64,000 bases of DNA. Origin: Sacculina carcini (lineage: Eukaryota > Arthropoda > Thecostraca > Sacculinidae). The stretch covers positions 4,086,645 to 4,150,644 of the forward strand of contig OU696585.1 of the NCBI GenBank assembly GCA_916048095.2, written 5' to 3'. The stretch's first letter is position 1. Each line of letters opens with the position of its first letter. Shown piece by piece: positions 20,908-33,560 of the stretch. The position numbers and the translations under genes were made by a program. The notes beneath the pieces are model-generated. The model was not told the origin of the DNA and did no database searches. It was given only the letters and a program-made list of their open reading frames with translations.

Positions 20908-22176
20908 CCGCCGGCACACCATATGGTGATGAGGGCGGTGAAAGCAATTATTGAGTCCTGGAAACAACATTGATTGTGTATGTAGCGCCTAATTGCGCTA
21001 TTGCACCAAAAAAGCGGAGTGGCCATAGTTCCCGTACTCTATGCATACAAGATTCGACAGAAGCGTGTGTTTAATGCCATGCCACCAGTTTTATGCCTAT
21101 GCCAAGATATGGTAAGTAATTAGTAAAAATGACGTACTCGCCATCGATTTTTCGGCGGCAAGGCATATTATGCAGCTAACTTGCACATTGATTGAGTTTC
21201 GCACTTGGAAAAATCACTTTCACCGCTCAATAAATTTCGCCATATTCACAATCTGGCAGCATTGAAATAGCGTGAGACCAGCACGACTCTCGTAAACATC
21301 TGCTCGGCTGAACAATTTTCGGCGTCTGCTGGACATTTTCAGCAGTGCGCATCAGTAAGGCCAACATAACTATGTATGTGTAAGCACCACTACCCATGTG
21401 TCAAAGTAAAAAAATATCACTGAATTAAACTGTACATTAGTCAATTAGGACCAGTAAATTTGAATGACCAGTTAATTTATGGAATTTGTGAATATAATAT
21501 ACACATATTACAGTCATAGAACGTTATTTTATGATCGTAATATGAAAAAACATTTTGAAGACACAATAATTAGCCTCGCATATCTATTGACTCTACTAGT
21601 GCGTGTGTGTGTATTCATGTGTACGTAACGCTGGTAGTCTGAGCATCCTGTTCGAACGGAAGATGCTCTGTTCAGCCCTGAACGCTAAACGTCCACTTTG
21701 CCACTGATGCCCTTCTACCAGTTGTTCACATTCGGTTGTTTCGCGTCGGCGATTGCTAAACACACACCGCTAATGTGGCCCCCATTTGTATGATCGCATA
21801 GATTCCGCACTAATTGGACAAGGTCACATCGATAAGCCGTCGACATTGATATTCTGTTTATTAGACCTTGTTGGTGAACCAGCGTGTGCACTGATACAAA
21901 TATCCATTTCAACTGATACAAATAGCATACACAATACCCATCTATTGAAGCAGATCTAATGGTAACACGGGCTCTTGTTGTTAGAATATCCGTCCCGTCA
22001 TTGAAAATCTATGAAGGCCAGATGGAATTCATTTGTATAATCCAGGCAATGTTGCAATATTATCGAGTGACAACCTGCCAACGTTTGGACGGTATACGCC
22101 AGATAATGCGTTCATCTGGCCTTTCAGTGAATCGTTTGCTTCGACGACTTCTGAAAACATCGCAGCCAGAACAATG
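20633..22176. other. Non-coding stretch with CA arrays
   Basis: Contains CA-rich runs near 20677-20760 and an uninterrupted (CA)n at about 20830-20894 that passes into (AT)n. The remainder is AT-rich with no recognised domain. It is downstream of the minus-strand gene ending at 22180. Confidence 0.55.
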
Positions 22177-22179
22177 CCA

Positions 22180-23431
22180 TTACCATTCGTCCTCGTCGCG
22201 TGCATTGTAGCCCCCGGCCAGTTGTCTGATTCCTGGCAGACGAGCCAGCCTGCCACCGCCGCCGCCGTGCCATTGCCGAGGCGCTCTGCTGCTCGTCGGA
22301 GCAATGCGTACGTCTAATGATTCACAGCGCTTTAAACGACAACCTTCATTCTTGCGCGAAAAAGGTACGGACGGGCGAGAGGGCACACAATGTCCGTGTC
22401 GCATGATCTCTTGACTGAAGCCAGAATCGTACCAAGGGAGATGACCGATGCTAACATCGATAAAGCGATGAGATGAAGGTGTGCATGACAGAACAGAAGA
22501 TGAACTGCTGGAGTGACTATGAGCTAGATTTAGACTTCGACATGACATTCCTATTGTTCTCATCGGGGAACGCTCCAGACCGACAGGTCTCCGAGGTAAC
22601 GGCGGTGGCTCATCATCGTTCCAGCTGTCAGAATTGCAGGGCAGTTTCAACTCCTCATATATATTTTCCTTTCGATTCGTATTTCTTAGTGCCCTCTTGT
22701 CATCCTGAAAATGCTGAATATCCGACATTATAACATCGGCAGGAGATACAATCGATGAATATGCATAATCGTAATCAGCAGACGATTTTCTGTCATAGGG
22801 ATTGTGTAGATTATGCCGCATAGGCCAGCGGTCAGAACCGGTTCCTCCGGATGATCCCGAGTGCATCATTTCGCCGCTAGAGTTGTAACGATGCGCGGCG
22901 AGCGTACCGACGTCTGTACCACCATTGTCGCTCCTACTCAACTGACTACCTGCGGCCCTGTCTCCCGACCATCGATGAAACGCTTGGTGGTGATCCTCCG
23001 CTGGCGAAGCGGCACCATCAATCACCTCTCTGTCGCCGCAAACGTCCTCCATAGAGTAGGCTCGAGCCAATGCCTGATGTCGGATGGACCGCGCTCCGGC
23101 GGGAATGCTTGCAATGCGACTACATTCGATCGCTCCATCGCCGCGCATCGTCTGCCAGCGGCGACGTTTGTGCCGCTCCATCTCGCGGAATCGAAACGAA
23201 GTGGGCGGAGCGCACGACTCGTCACTGCCGGAAAAGCTGGACGTCTCCACGTCGGTCCAGTCCCAGTTCCAGTGGTCCTCAACTCGACCGCTGCCACCGG
23301 ACGCCGTGGTCGCTGCTGCCAGAAACATGACGCTGGTGACGGATGCCGCTCGAGACGATCTTAGGGATTGAATCTCGATTCGACTCAGCACCACTCGACA
23401 GCGAATGGTCAGCGCTTGAAGCGAGCTATCT
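22180..23431 (-). CDS. Unrecognised serine-rich, adaptor-like protein (large exon)
   Basis: The minus-strand frame is open from an upstream stop near 23434 to the stop near 22180. I do not recognise the family. It begins with no certain ATG: the first Met, MFLAAATT, is at 23329, and upstream in-frame sequence may be exon from an earlier splice site. Residues are hydrophilic and Ser/Arg/Asp-rich with no membrane helix. Visible motifs are NIYEELKLP (a possible phosphotyrosine site), DDEPPPLPRRPVG (SH3-ligand-like), a Ser-rich run, repeated (S/C)R(S)L segments such as CRSLNLAH, and a His/Gly tract near the end. A cytoplasmic signalling adaptor is one reading, but it rests on motifs alone. Codon use is even and GC-richer than the flanks, which supports coding. 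Confidence 0.6.
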
Positions 23432-25559
23432 CAGCTCAGCGTCGCACTACACACCGGCATTACTGTTCGGCCGAACAACGTGCATGTGTATGAGTGTGTG
23501 ATGCAGAAGGGAGGAAGTGGTGACGTGTTCGTCTCCACCTGCAATGCAAAAATATAATATCACAATATAAATGTTGTCATCCTCAGTATCGAAAAACAAT
23601 AAAACAAAAGATTGCATTGGTAATTATGAATGTAAGTTATATTTTTAGTCATATAAAATGTAATGAAAGATATATGCACACCTGAATATAACAGAGTCAT
23701 ACGGAAAAACATTATAGTTTTGAACCGGGAAGTTAAGCACATCAATATTAACGATACACATATCCAATGTACTTATATTTATGATATTTATGTATATATT
23801 ATATAAAACCCAACAGTAAACAGTAAATTTTAACACAAACGCAACATATCGTGTTTTTGAGAGTATTTTTGTTTTATTTTTGTTTTTGAGTGTTGTCTGT
23901 TTGTGTGTGTGTATGCTTTGTGTGCATGCCTGTGTGTGTGTGTGTGCCTGTGTGTGTGTGCCTGTGTGTGTGTGTGTGCCTGTGTGTGTGCTTGTGTGTG
24001 TGCTTGTGTGTGTCGAATGATGTAGCAATTGTATTTCACAATAACCTGAAGTGGCTGCAACGGCGATTGAAAGAGCCACGTTGTTCTACCACACAGTCGC
24101 AAATAAGTCAAGACATATTTCACTGCGCTCGTCAAATACCTAGCTGAATATGTGCTTATTCAACTATATATATGCATGTACGTGCGTGTGTGCATGTGCG
24201 TGTTTGGATGCAAATATGACTGGATACATGATTGTGTGTGTGTGTATGCGCGCGTGTGTGTGTGTGTTGTAGTTGTATTGCGACCTGCCTGAAATGGGTA
24301 TATGCTGAACGCATATGGTTATACGTCCATATGGTTTAACATGGCCAAATGATCTAGGAGATGGTGCATGACAAACTTGCATCTCCATCCATTCCCTCTC
24401 TATCACGCGCTCTCTCTCTTTCTCTTGCAATGTCTCTCTCCCTCTATCACCCATCAAACTTGTTTTGTCACCCAAACTCGTACTCGAACGCACTCGAACT
24501 CCAAGCAAAACATACGCGTTCGTGTGCGTGCGAGCGTGTGTTTGCGAGCATTTAGGAAATGTAATTCTCATTAAACTAATGTTTTTACATCCCGCCGACA
24601 TCAATCGCACGCAAACCCCAACTATTTGCCAGTCACAAATGGATGCGTATACACAGCGTGTGTGTGTATGCGTTGAATGAATGTATGATACAGTAGAACA
24701 CTAAAGTTTGGAGGATGAATTGAAGTCACTTTTATTGCATAAACCTCTCCAGTGCACAACACTCATTTGATAGCGATGCTCTATTGAATTTGGCTCAGTG
24801 CATGATGATTAATATTCAATAAATCAAGAAAACATCAGCGCGACAAATCTGGCGCAAATGACAGCGATAACAGTGGGTACGAAGATGAAAAACTATGCCA
24901 GTTGAAAGACACAGGTTCAACGAATGAAAACTGACACACAACGTTGATAATTCAACGCATTGCATACCTGAAATAAGACAATATTGGTGACATTACGACA
25001 ATGCATTCCTTTCTGCAATGAATGCACCATGCCAATTTAAGCCGACACGCAAGACAAGATCTTGCGATGTGCGAAAATGAAGAGGCAAACAGCGTCGTCG
25101 GTGATATTTTCCTATAACCTCATATGTAATGCAATGAGTTATTTTATCACAAGCTGAAGCTAAGGATTAGCAGGCGATAACCACGGATATATTTGATGGC
25201 GCGATTAAAATATGTGAATGACAATGACAGCGAGTTATTGGATTTGAAAGAAAAATACGACAATTCACTGACAAAACAATTGTTGCCTATGTCTCAATCA
25301 ATTGTGCATTATTGGTGATCAATTATAGAGCCCGTATGCAAGCTTGCAAGATAGCGCACTCTTACGATATACAATTGATTGCCATTCGTTCCGATTTACT
25401 GATACGGGAAGTCTCTTGTAACAGCGTACATTTATTTTATTTAGACAAGAAGTCAAACATTTGACAGCAATGTGCTGGCAAATGGTGTGAATAATCAGCA
25501 GATATTGGATCAAGACAGAAAAAAACTAATGTAATTCAAGAGATCAGTGATCGAGTATA
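23432..25559. other. Non-coding flank / intron with GT microsatellites
   Basis: GT-rich array at about 23896-24013 with regularly spaced CCTGTG and CTTGTG variants, and another at about 24233-24268. CT-rich runs occur near 24408-24445. No coding exon of the adjacent gene could be identified. Confidence 0.55.
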
Positions 25560-25561
25560 TA

Positions 25562-27108
25562 CAGTAGAAGCCATCTTATCCGACATCAACGGGACCGCCG
25601 ACATGCCGGATACTTGAATAGAAGCAAAATTATGTCAACAATCCCCACCCTACACTAACGCATCTTACCATAACAAAGATCAGCTGATACAATACTGCTG
25701 TACTAACATTCTCTCTAATACTTTCCTATTACGAAGAAGTTAATGGTTTACAAAAACAAAGTATACACTTATTTGCTTTATTCAATATCAACCAACATGT
25801 ATCTACAGCACGTGATATAGCATACAATACACATATGAAAATGTACCAGTGTTTATGACACTTTTTCGCTCCCCACAACTACAGATGTGACCTAAAAAAC
25901 CCGATGGTTTTTGTAAAAAAACCGTTTTTTAACAAAAAAACAATTTTTTTCAAAATCTCTACATCTACGAAAACCGTCTTTCAAAAAAATCGATTTTGAA
26001 AAAACCATGGTTTAAGATCACAGTTTAAATCAAGAGGTTTAACCAGCCGCTTATATCAGCAGCCTAATTGATATACAAAAGGTATTTGAACGTACATCAA
26101 TCAAATCTATCTTCCATAGAGACTGTTTAAGAAAACATTGTCTAATTAAAAAGCGTTAGTTTAGATAAACGTTTGTTAAAAAAATCGCTTGACCAACCAA
26201 TTAACTTGTCTTGTTCTGCTGTCAACATTTTCTGAATCTGTACGTTAACAAAACGAATTTAAAACGAGTTTTAAAAACATCATTGCATTTTTTCATAAAA
26301 AAACACATGATTACTCAATGAATTTCTTTTGATCTGCTGACAAATTATTTCAAATATCCACATCATTAAAACCATCTTTAAAAAACATGGGTTTTCTCAA
26401 TGAAAAAAACCTAAACCACCGGACCCGGATGCACTTGCAAACAGTCTCCTGAGGTATTTATTGATAAATATTTTTGTTTTTCATACTATTATCAAATTAT
26501 ATTTCTAATAAGACAGGTAAGATGTACAAAACATCAATTAAACTAATTTATATGTACTAAAATCCAACATCCGATGACTATTGGGGCTAATTCTAAAAAA
26601 ACATAAAAAACAAAAAAACAAAAAAAGTTTTTTTTTGCAAAAAACGCATAAAAACGTTTTTTTGCATCTCTACCCACACCTCTCACTGAACATCCTCCGG
26701 GTCATCATCATCATCAGATGTTTTACTTGTTTGCCCCACTTTTCCCTTACAAGCTACTTTAAGATAGTTTCTACATGTCTCCTTGTTTCAATCTCCTTCA
26801 TCTTAGCAGCAAACACTCATTCTGAATGCAGTGCAGAGTTATATCATCTCTATGTATCTCGCAGCATTTTCCCATGCACGTGCAAGCAAATATTCAGAGC
26901 CGTACAAAGACATGTGAGTGGGGATAAATGTGTGGTCAATATGTTCATTTCTCAATACCGCATCAGAAAAACGTATGGACAATATGTTCACCTGAATTCC
27001 AGCGTTTTTCTACCCAGTAGTGTATTCATCAGACAGTGAGCTTTGATTAGCCAGTGGTATACTTGAAAGTGCCGGATACTCGGATGCCGCATAAGAGGGA
27101 TTTTACTG
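25562..27108. mobile_element. Tigger/pogo-type element with TA target sites
   Basis: Left end CAGTAGAAGCCATCTTATCC and right end (read inward) CAGTAAAATCCCTCTTATGC form terminal inverted repeats of about 26 bp with few mismatches. Both are flanked by TA. The style is that of Tigger/pogo elements of the Tc1-mariner superfamily. The interior shows no DDE transposase; the only long frame (26581-27039) matches nothing I know. A hAT element is nested at 25880-26672. Confidence 0.8.
25880..26672. mobile_element. hAT-like element nested in the Tigger element
   Basis: Ends TACAGATG (left) and TAGAGATG (right, read inward) are bordered by CCCACAAC and CCCACACC, an 8-bp target duplication with one mismatch. 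The interior is extremely A/T-rich with many runs of five to eight A or T and variants of AAAACCGTTTTT, so it can fold back on itself. No coding potential. Confidence 0.65.
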
Positions 27109-27112
27109 TATT

Positions 27113-27352
27113 TAAAGTTAAATGCTACAGTGACATCTGCCACACGGGAAGAAGTCAAAGCTTATGAACACCGTGGTGTACCCCGTGTAAAAAACCTCGC
27201 TGTCATCGCAGAGCCAACCCTCTCCACTGCTGCTGGGTGGACAGGGGCTGTGGGATTATAGAATTCACCCAATGAAATTATTGTCCGCCGGGATTTGAAC
27301 CACGGACCTCCCGCTTGTGAGGCGGGTGTGCTACCACTACATCACGGAGTCC
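27113..27352 (-). mobile_element. tRNA-Val-derived SINE, copy 2
   Basis: On the minus strand the head has B box GTTCAAATCC and anticodon loop CCTCACAAG (CAC, Val). The body has ACAGCCCCTGTCCACCCAGC and GTTCATAAGCTT. It is shorter than the other copies because about 80 bp of the middle body is missing after CACCCAGCAG. It abuts the right end of the Tigger element. Confidence 0.85.
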
Positions 27353-27399
27353 AACAATATTGCAGTGGTTCTCAACAATGGTGCAGTGGTTCTGTGGCG

Positions 27400-29011
27400 C
27401 GCTGATTGGACACTGCCCAATATGCGACTGGCTCCGTGTGACCTGTCGTTACGTGAAGCGACTGAGTGAAAACGGGGCGTGGGATGACCCTGTTGGCGAG
27501 GACACCCACAAAAAACTCATCGAGATTTTGAAAAAAGTCGAGTTATGTGATCCGGTCAGAGGGTCGTGGACAGTGGCATCAGGACCGACCAGGGGGAGAG
27601 TTTGGCGTGATGCCAGCAGCATAGCGATCGGAGTGGCGCTGGAGATTGATGGCAGAGTGGTAGAAGATGCGGCATGGATGCGGAAACGCACAGATGCTGG
27701 ACACATAAACTTGGCAGAACTTGATGCGGCGATAAGAGGCGTCAACTTGGCCCTGAAGTGGAAATTGTCAGAAATAGAAGTGATCACTGAATCAGCCACC
27801 GTGTACAGTTGGATGAAATCATCGCTTAGAGGAACCCGTAGGGTGAAAGTGTCAGGCTTATCGGAAATGCTGGTCCGCCGTCGCCTGTGAATGTTTAGGG
27901 TACTTGTTGAGCAGTTTACTTTGGACATCCATGTGACGCTAGTCGGATCGCAAAAGAACGTCGCAGACACATTGACGAGAGTTGAAAAGAGACGGGTGAA
28001 AAATCAAAGTAGAGATATTGAACCCGTAAAGTGTTGTAATATGACGGTTGAAGAGTTGCACAATGACCATCATTTCGAGCGGTCAGTCCAACTGGCCAGA
28101 CTTGTGAAACCTGACATCCGGAGAAAGGAAGTAAAAGATTGTGTGAGGAAATGTGTTCAGTGTCGCTCAATTGATCCTGCACCGGTACAACATGAAACCG
28201 GTGAGTTGTCTGTAAACAACAACTGGACACGATTAGCTGTGGACACAAAACACTATAACAATGAATGTTATTTGACAATCGTTGATTCTGGGCCCAGTCG
28301 TTTTGCCATATGGCGGCGGGTGACGTCTGAGAATGCCAAGGAAGTCTCGAGGGTACTGGAGGAATTGTTTCGTGAGATAGGACCGCCATTAGAGCTCTTG
28401 TTCGATAACAGCACAACGTTTCATTCCTACTGTATCGCCGAATTGTGATCCGAGTGGAAGGTGAATCGTAGATTTCGTGCTGCTTATCGAGCGTCCGGCA
28501 ATGGAATTGTCGAGAGAAACAACCGTACCATCAGACGCATGGCAGCGCGTACGGGAAAGTCACCGCTGAATGTTGTTTTTCATTATAATTTGTCGCCGAA
28601 TGCAATATCAGCGGTTTCACCGAGCAGTTCGTTGTTCACGGCTTGCGGCATCCCCGTGTGGAACCTGATATCGTTGAGAGCCCGAGCTCTCCGAAACTAC
28701 GGCTTGGTGAATGTGTCCTAGTGAAACCGCCTAATTGCCGTTGTACGTCATGTTGGTCACCGGGTCGGCTGACAAGCATCACGTCTCGCAACAATGTCGA
28801 GGTGGACGGAGTGCCGCGTCATATCCTCGACATTCGTCGTATCGATAGTGAGGATGAAGATGAGAGCCTGAATGACAGCAACAGTGCACGAACTACTTGC
28901 AAACCACAGGACCGGCGAGAGATGGAGAATAGCAGCGACGATGACCAATATGCTGATGTCATCGATCCAGGTCCGAGGAGGTCAGGTCGTGTACGGCGAT
29001 CACCAGTGTGA
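27400..29011 (+). pseudogene. LTR-retrotransposon pol relic: RNase H and integrase
   Basis: One frame runs from about 27400 to 28721 but is cut by in-frame TGA codons at 27888-27890 and 28446-28448. After about 28640 a shifted frame carries on to 29011. The RNase H part has VWRDASSIAIGVAL, a NLAELDAA acidic position and ITESATVYSW, where most relatives have Asp for the Glu. ADTLTRV closes it. The integrase part has CVRKCVQC, SIDPAP, RLAVDTKHY, LFDNSTTF and GNGIVERNNRT, giving the D, D and E landmarks. Protease and RT are missing upstream, where SINE copy 2 lies. Ty3/gypsy-like or a near relative; not resolved. The tail is acidic and ends SGRVRRSPV. Confidence 0.8.
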
Positions 29012-29255
29012 ATGACTATAGGAGGACTATATTCAATGATAGTGATGTGTACATCAGGAGGGCGAGTGGTGCATTGGTCTTTGGTTGTCGGTAGTTGCTA
29101 CTTTCTGCGTGTGCATGTTGGTGTATCAGTGTGATTGTACAAATAAACAGAGGTGTGAGCGCTGAGCCAAATGGTTCACAGAAGAGAGAGGAGTGCGCCA
29201 AACAGTCCACAATGCGTGTTCGCGTGAACGTGGGTATGTGTGTGTGTGTGTGTGT

Positions 29256-31442
29256 TTGGTTTGGTTTGGTTTTCATTAAGGACACACAAATTCTCAGCGG
29301 AATTCGATCGGCCCTCGAAATATTCTTCAATGATGAATGTTATTTACGTTTGTCGAGGCCTGTCGTTCTCAAATAGATGAATATTTGTCTCTGTTGCTGG
29401 TGAGCGACCAGATGGTCTCGGTTGATCGGACGCGATAAATGTTCTGCAGCAGTTCTGGTAGTGATTGTCGCATGATGAAATGAGCTTCTTGCGTCTGTTG
29501 GTTGAGGCGTATGCTCTCCCATGTGGTGATCGTGGAAATATTTTGTGCTGCTGTCAATGCTCGTTTGGCGGCTCTATCAACCATTTCGTTTCCGGCTATA
29601 CCTTTATGAGCTGGGACGTATTGGAGAACTATTTGTCGGTCACTGTTATTTATTGTGTGGAGAAGGTCATGGATGTGGAATATCAAACCTCGTAAATATC
29701 TTGGGTCTCTATTTTTTATGAGATATAGGCCACTCTTGCAGTCTGTATATATGACAAATCGGTCGTATTGTGAATTTTGAATATGTATGAGTTTGATTGC
29801 TTGGTATATAGCGAAAATTTCCGCATGGGCTATCGATGATCCTCCAGGAAGTTTCCAAGTATCAGTATAGTTAATGGTTTGGGCGAAAAGAGCTGCTGAT
29901 GTTAGCTTGCGTTTAGGATCATGTGAGCCGTCTGTGAAAATTTTAAAATGGCTACGGTACATTGTATCGTTCATGCAGTTGAAAGCCTGTTCTAGTTCGA
30001 AATCTGTATAATTTGGTTTAGTTGGATAATCTGGTGTGTACATATGTGTGAATATATGATCTAATGAATTTGACCACGGTGGAATGGGTGAAACTGAATC
30101 ATGGACGTAAATTGTGTTCTCCGTTTCAGCTGCTGGTACTGATACGTTGTTTCTTGATATGTGGATGTTGGCCACTCGGTACAGGGGATGAGGGTTTATG
30201 ACTGTTGTATATTCGATGCGTGTCCGTGCTTGTGCTTTCACGGTAACTCTGAAGTGTTCAAGTGTCGTAGATGTTGATATATCAAGTAGGCTCGTTTCAG
30301 CTAGCAATATGTTTATGGGGGTTGATTATTGACCAGAACTTGTAGTTTTTTCAGCGAAGAGGCGGATGCTTTTCCATATAGTGAGCTTCCATAACTCAGT
30401 CTCGAAAGAATTGCAGATCTGTAGAATATTTTTAAAACATGTGCTGAAGTACCCCAGCTTCTGCCAGTTAAACTTCTCATTATTGCCAAGCGCTTGTTTC
30501 CATCCACTCGAAGTTTCTCAATATGATGTTGCCAATTCAAGGCTGGACCGTTCAATTCCATCCCTAGGAAACGATGATGTGTTGTGAATGCTATTTGTTG
30601 GTTGAATAGTGTTATGCTGGGGAGTATGTTGGTAATTCTTTGTTTGGTAAAATACATCCAACAACTTTTACTCTATTGTTGGTGCTCGGCTGAAAAGCGT
30701 CATGTCATCCGCGTAAATGATCATCTGAGAATGTTGGGGGCTCGGCATCGTCGCCATAAGTATCTAAATAAAACTGGGCTCAACGGGGATCCTTGTGGGA
30801 GTCCTTGTGTGATTCTCTTCTGTCGGGACAAATGACCATTCACTGATACCTGGAAGGAGCGTCCTTCCAAAAACGATTGGAACCATTTCAGAGGGGACCC
30901 TACTACTCCGCACTTCGCCAATGTAGATGTCATGACTTTTCTGGGTACATGATCAAAAGCGCCATGCACATCTAGATAAATACTAACCATGACCTGTTTG
31001 GACTCATATGTGCTAATTATGTTGTCATTAAAATGGGATATGGCATCTATTGCACTCCTTTGGGGTCGGAATCCCATTTGATGATCCTTTAGAATCTGCC
31101 GTGTTTCAATCCACCACGAAAGCCTGTGTGCAACCATTCTTTCTAATGTCTTCCCAATACATGATAACATTGATATAGGACGATATGATTCTGGAGAAGA
31201 AAGGTCTTTTCCTTCCTTAGGCAGTGGGACTATGTAGGCAGATTTCCAAATGCCGGGGAAAATTCCACTTTGCCAACTATGGTTAAAGGAATTTAAAAGT
31301 TGATATTGGCAGTCCGCAGGGAGCTGTCTAATGAATGGGTAGATAATTCCATCTGGGCCTGGGGCTGATCTCCGTGGGAGTACCTTGAGCTGTGCCTGAA
31401 ATTCATTGTGATTGAATGGAAGCGCAAGATCCTGGTTGACTC

Positions 31443-31497
<55 letters not shown>

Positions 31498-31690
31498 GTG
31501 TGGCGTTTCGGCTGTGTTGGCGGATTGGCAGGAGGGTGGTTCGTGTCCCTGGTGGAATTGCGTCGTCCTGTGCGTTAAAGTGTGATTCGGTGAATTGTAG
31601 TTGCGAGAGTGTTGTATGTTGAAGTGTTGGGCGTGTGTGAACTGCGTATATTGTCTTCATGTTTTTTGTGTTTTTTAAATACATCTACGG
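29256..31690 (-). pseudogene. I-like LINE: reverse transcriptase plus RNase H, frameshifted
   Basis: Read on the minus strand. Upstream coding (about 31420-31170) has SAPGPDGI and PLPKEGKD motifs. The frame at 31170-30721 holds MLSCIGKTLERM, GFRPQRSAIDAI, YLDVHGAFDHVP and GLPQGSPLSPVLF. The catalytic IYADD follows at about 30705-30720 in a shifted frame. The thumb region is at 30657-30313. The frame 30307-29369 contains an RNase H domain: FTDGSHDP, SIAHAEIFAIY, IYTDCKSG and PAHKGIAGNEMVD, with all four acidic/His landmarks present. RT followed by RNase H points to the I-like group. At least two frameshifts make it inactive. The 3' UTR ends in AACCA-type repeats near 29256. Confidence 0.82.
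31443..31502. repeat. (GT)n array inside the I-like LINE
   Basis: Nearly uninterrupted GT dinucleotides for about 60 bp. Sequence on both sides reads as LINE coding on the minus strand, so the array translates as Thr-His and probably expanded after insertion, changing the frame. Confidence 0.8.
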
Positions 31691-31734
31691 GAAGTTCTCG
31701 AAGAATACACTTAAAACAAGGATTTGAATACCAC

Positions 31735-33560
31735 CCTTATTTTCAAACCATGAAAATCCTCATACTCTGTGTCATGATGATTTAGGAAAGGCTGATATAT
31801 TACAACGACAATTTGTCTCTGTATTTACCAGTGAGCCAATCGGTCCTGTTTCTCATCCAACAGTATACAATAGAAATTCTATTGATACATCCGTTATCTC
31901 GCATAAAAATTTACTGGGCAAGTTGTCATCTCTCGATGTGAGCAAAAGTTGTGGTCCTGATGATATTCATCCTAGACTCATCAAGGAGCTGGCCTATTAC
32001 CTGGCGAAACACATAGCATTTATCTTCAATAATAGTATTGATACGGGGGAAACCACAAGATTGGAAGAAGGCTCTAATATCACCGATCTACAAAAATGGG
32101 TCCAAACAAAGTCGCAGCAAATTACAGACTGATCAGTTTAACATCAATAATTCAAAATAGTGCAAAATCCTAGAAACTTTTTTCCGTGAATCTATGATGG
32201 ACCAGCTTCTGAGCAACAACTCAATTTACCATACACAATATGGATTCATTCGTGGGCGGTCAACGGTCCTCCAGTTATTGCACTTCACTGACTATTGCTC
32301 TGAGATTATGGCTGCAGGTGGAATGTTAGATGCAGTATATTTGGATTACGCTAAGGCATTTGACTCTGTCCCACACCGTCGCCTGCTGACCAAACTTGAA
32401 GCCTGTGGTATCAGAGAGAAGACCTTACATTGGATGGAATAATTTCTTACTGGGAGATCTAAATCGGTCGTAGTTAAAGGCAAGAAGTCCTCAAGTGCTC
32501 CTGTGGCGAGTGGAGTCCCACAGGGGAGTGTGATTGGACTGATACTCTTCATAATGTATGTAAACGATCTTCCGAATACTGTGAGCTCCAATCTATATAT
32601 GTTTGCTGATGATTAAAAAATAGTACGACATATAACGAAGCCTCATGATGCCCAAGAGCTGCAAAACGACCTTGACAGAATTCAGGAGTGGTCTCATCTC
32701 TGGCTTTTAAATTTTAATCCTGAAAAATCAAAAGTGTTATCCTTCGGCATGTTTAAAAACATAGTGTGTGCTCATCGCTACAATATATATGGACAAGAAC
32801 TCGAACACGTGGAAACTGAAAAAGATCTGGGTGTGATGGTGGACTCCACACACAAATTTGAAGAGCATATTCTCCAAAAAATAAAGATGGCCAATTCTAT
32901 GATGGGTCAAATCCGGTGAGTCTTCTCATATCTAAGTCCTAGTATGTTTATGCCACTATACACAGCTTTTGTAAGGACACACTTGGAGTACGCTCAAGCA
33001 GTCTGGTCACCAAGATACGAAAGGCTTGTAAATAAACTTGAAGAAGTTCAAATTAGAGCAACCAAATTAGTCGATGGACTAAAACACCTGGACTATCCTG
33101 AACGGCTGAAACATCTCAATCTGCCCACCTTGAAGTTCAGAAGACACAGAGGCGACATGATCGATATATGGAAACACTTCAATGTATACGATACAGATCT
33201 TCTACCAGAATGCTTCGTCTCACTCGAAAGGCCAAATAGACGGCATGGTAGACAGTTGTTTAAGCATAACACTATCGATGTTATGTTCAAACTCCGTAGC
33301 AGTGGCTTTTACCACCGCACCTTTTACCACCACATGGAACAGACTACCTCGTAAAGTAGCGGAGGCCCCGTCCATGAATTCATTTAAGTGCAGGCTTGAC
33401 AAATGTTGGGATCAACTAAGATTTAAGTTCGACCGATCGACTGCTGCCATGCCGTGGTCGGCACGTTGTCAGCGTGTCATGCAGTGATTATAACTATGCG
33501 AGCGCAGCGTAGAGTCCTCTATTCGACTGGACTGCGGAATATGCTTAAATATGCTTAAGT
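31735..33560 (+). pseudogene. CR1/Jockey-like LINE RT relic
   Basis: Plus-strand RT with several disruptions. In order: FVSVFTSEPIGP, SCGPDDIHPRLIKEL, QYGFIRGRSTVLQL, YLDYAKAFDSVPHRRLL, ASGVPQGSVIGLILF, then FADD at the active site directly followed by a TAA. Continuing are EKDLGVMVDSTHKF, LEYAQAVWSPRY, RRHRGDMIDIWKHF and finally SMNSFKCRLDKCWD. Stops interrupt near 32130, 32440, 32615 and 32918, and the frame shifts near 33340. Tyr is replaced by Phe in the catalytic box. The 3' end has AATATGCTTAAG repeats near 33535-33560. Confidence 0.82.

Noticed and set aside
22861..23371. Plus-strand 167-residue ORF
   Set aside because: Antisense shadow of the minus-strand adaptor-like frame, with overlapping alternatives in other frames and no motif.
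26581..27039. 152-residue ORF as a transposase gene
   Set aside because: It lies across the end of the nested hAT element and has no helix-turn-helix or DDE motif; Lys/Phe-rich composition follows the AT bias.
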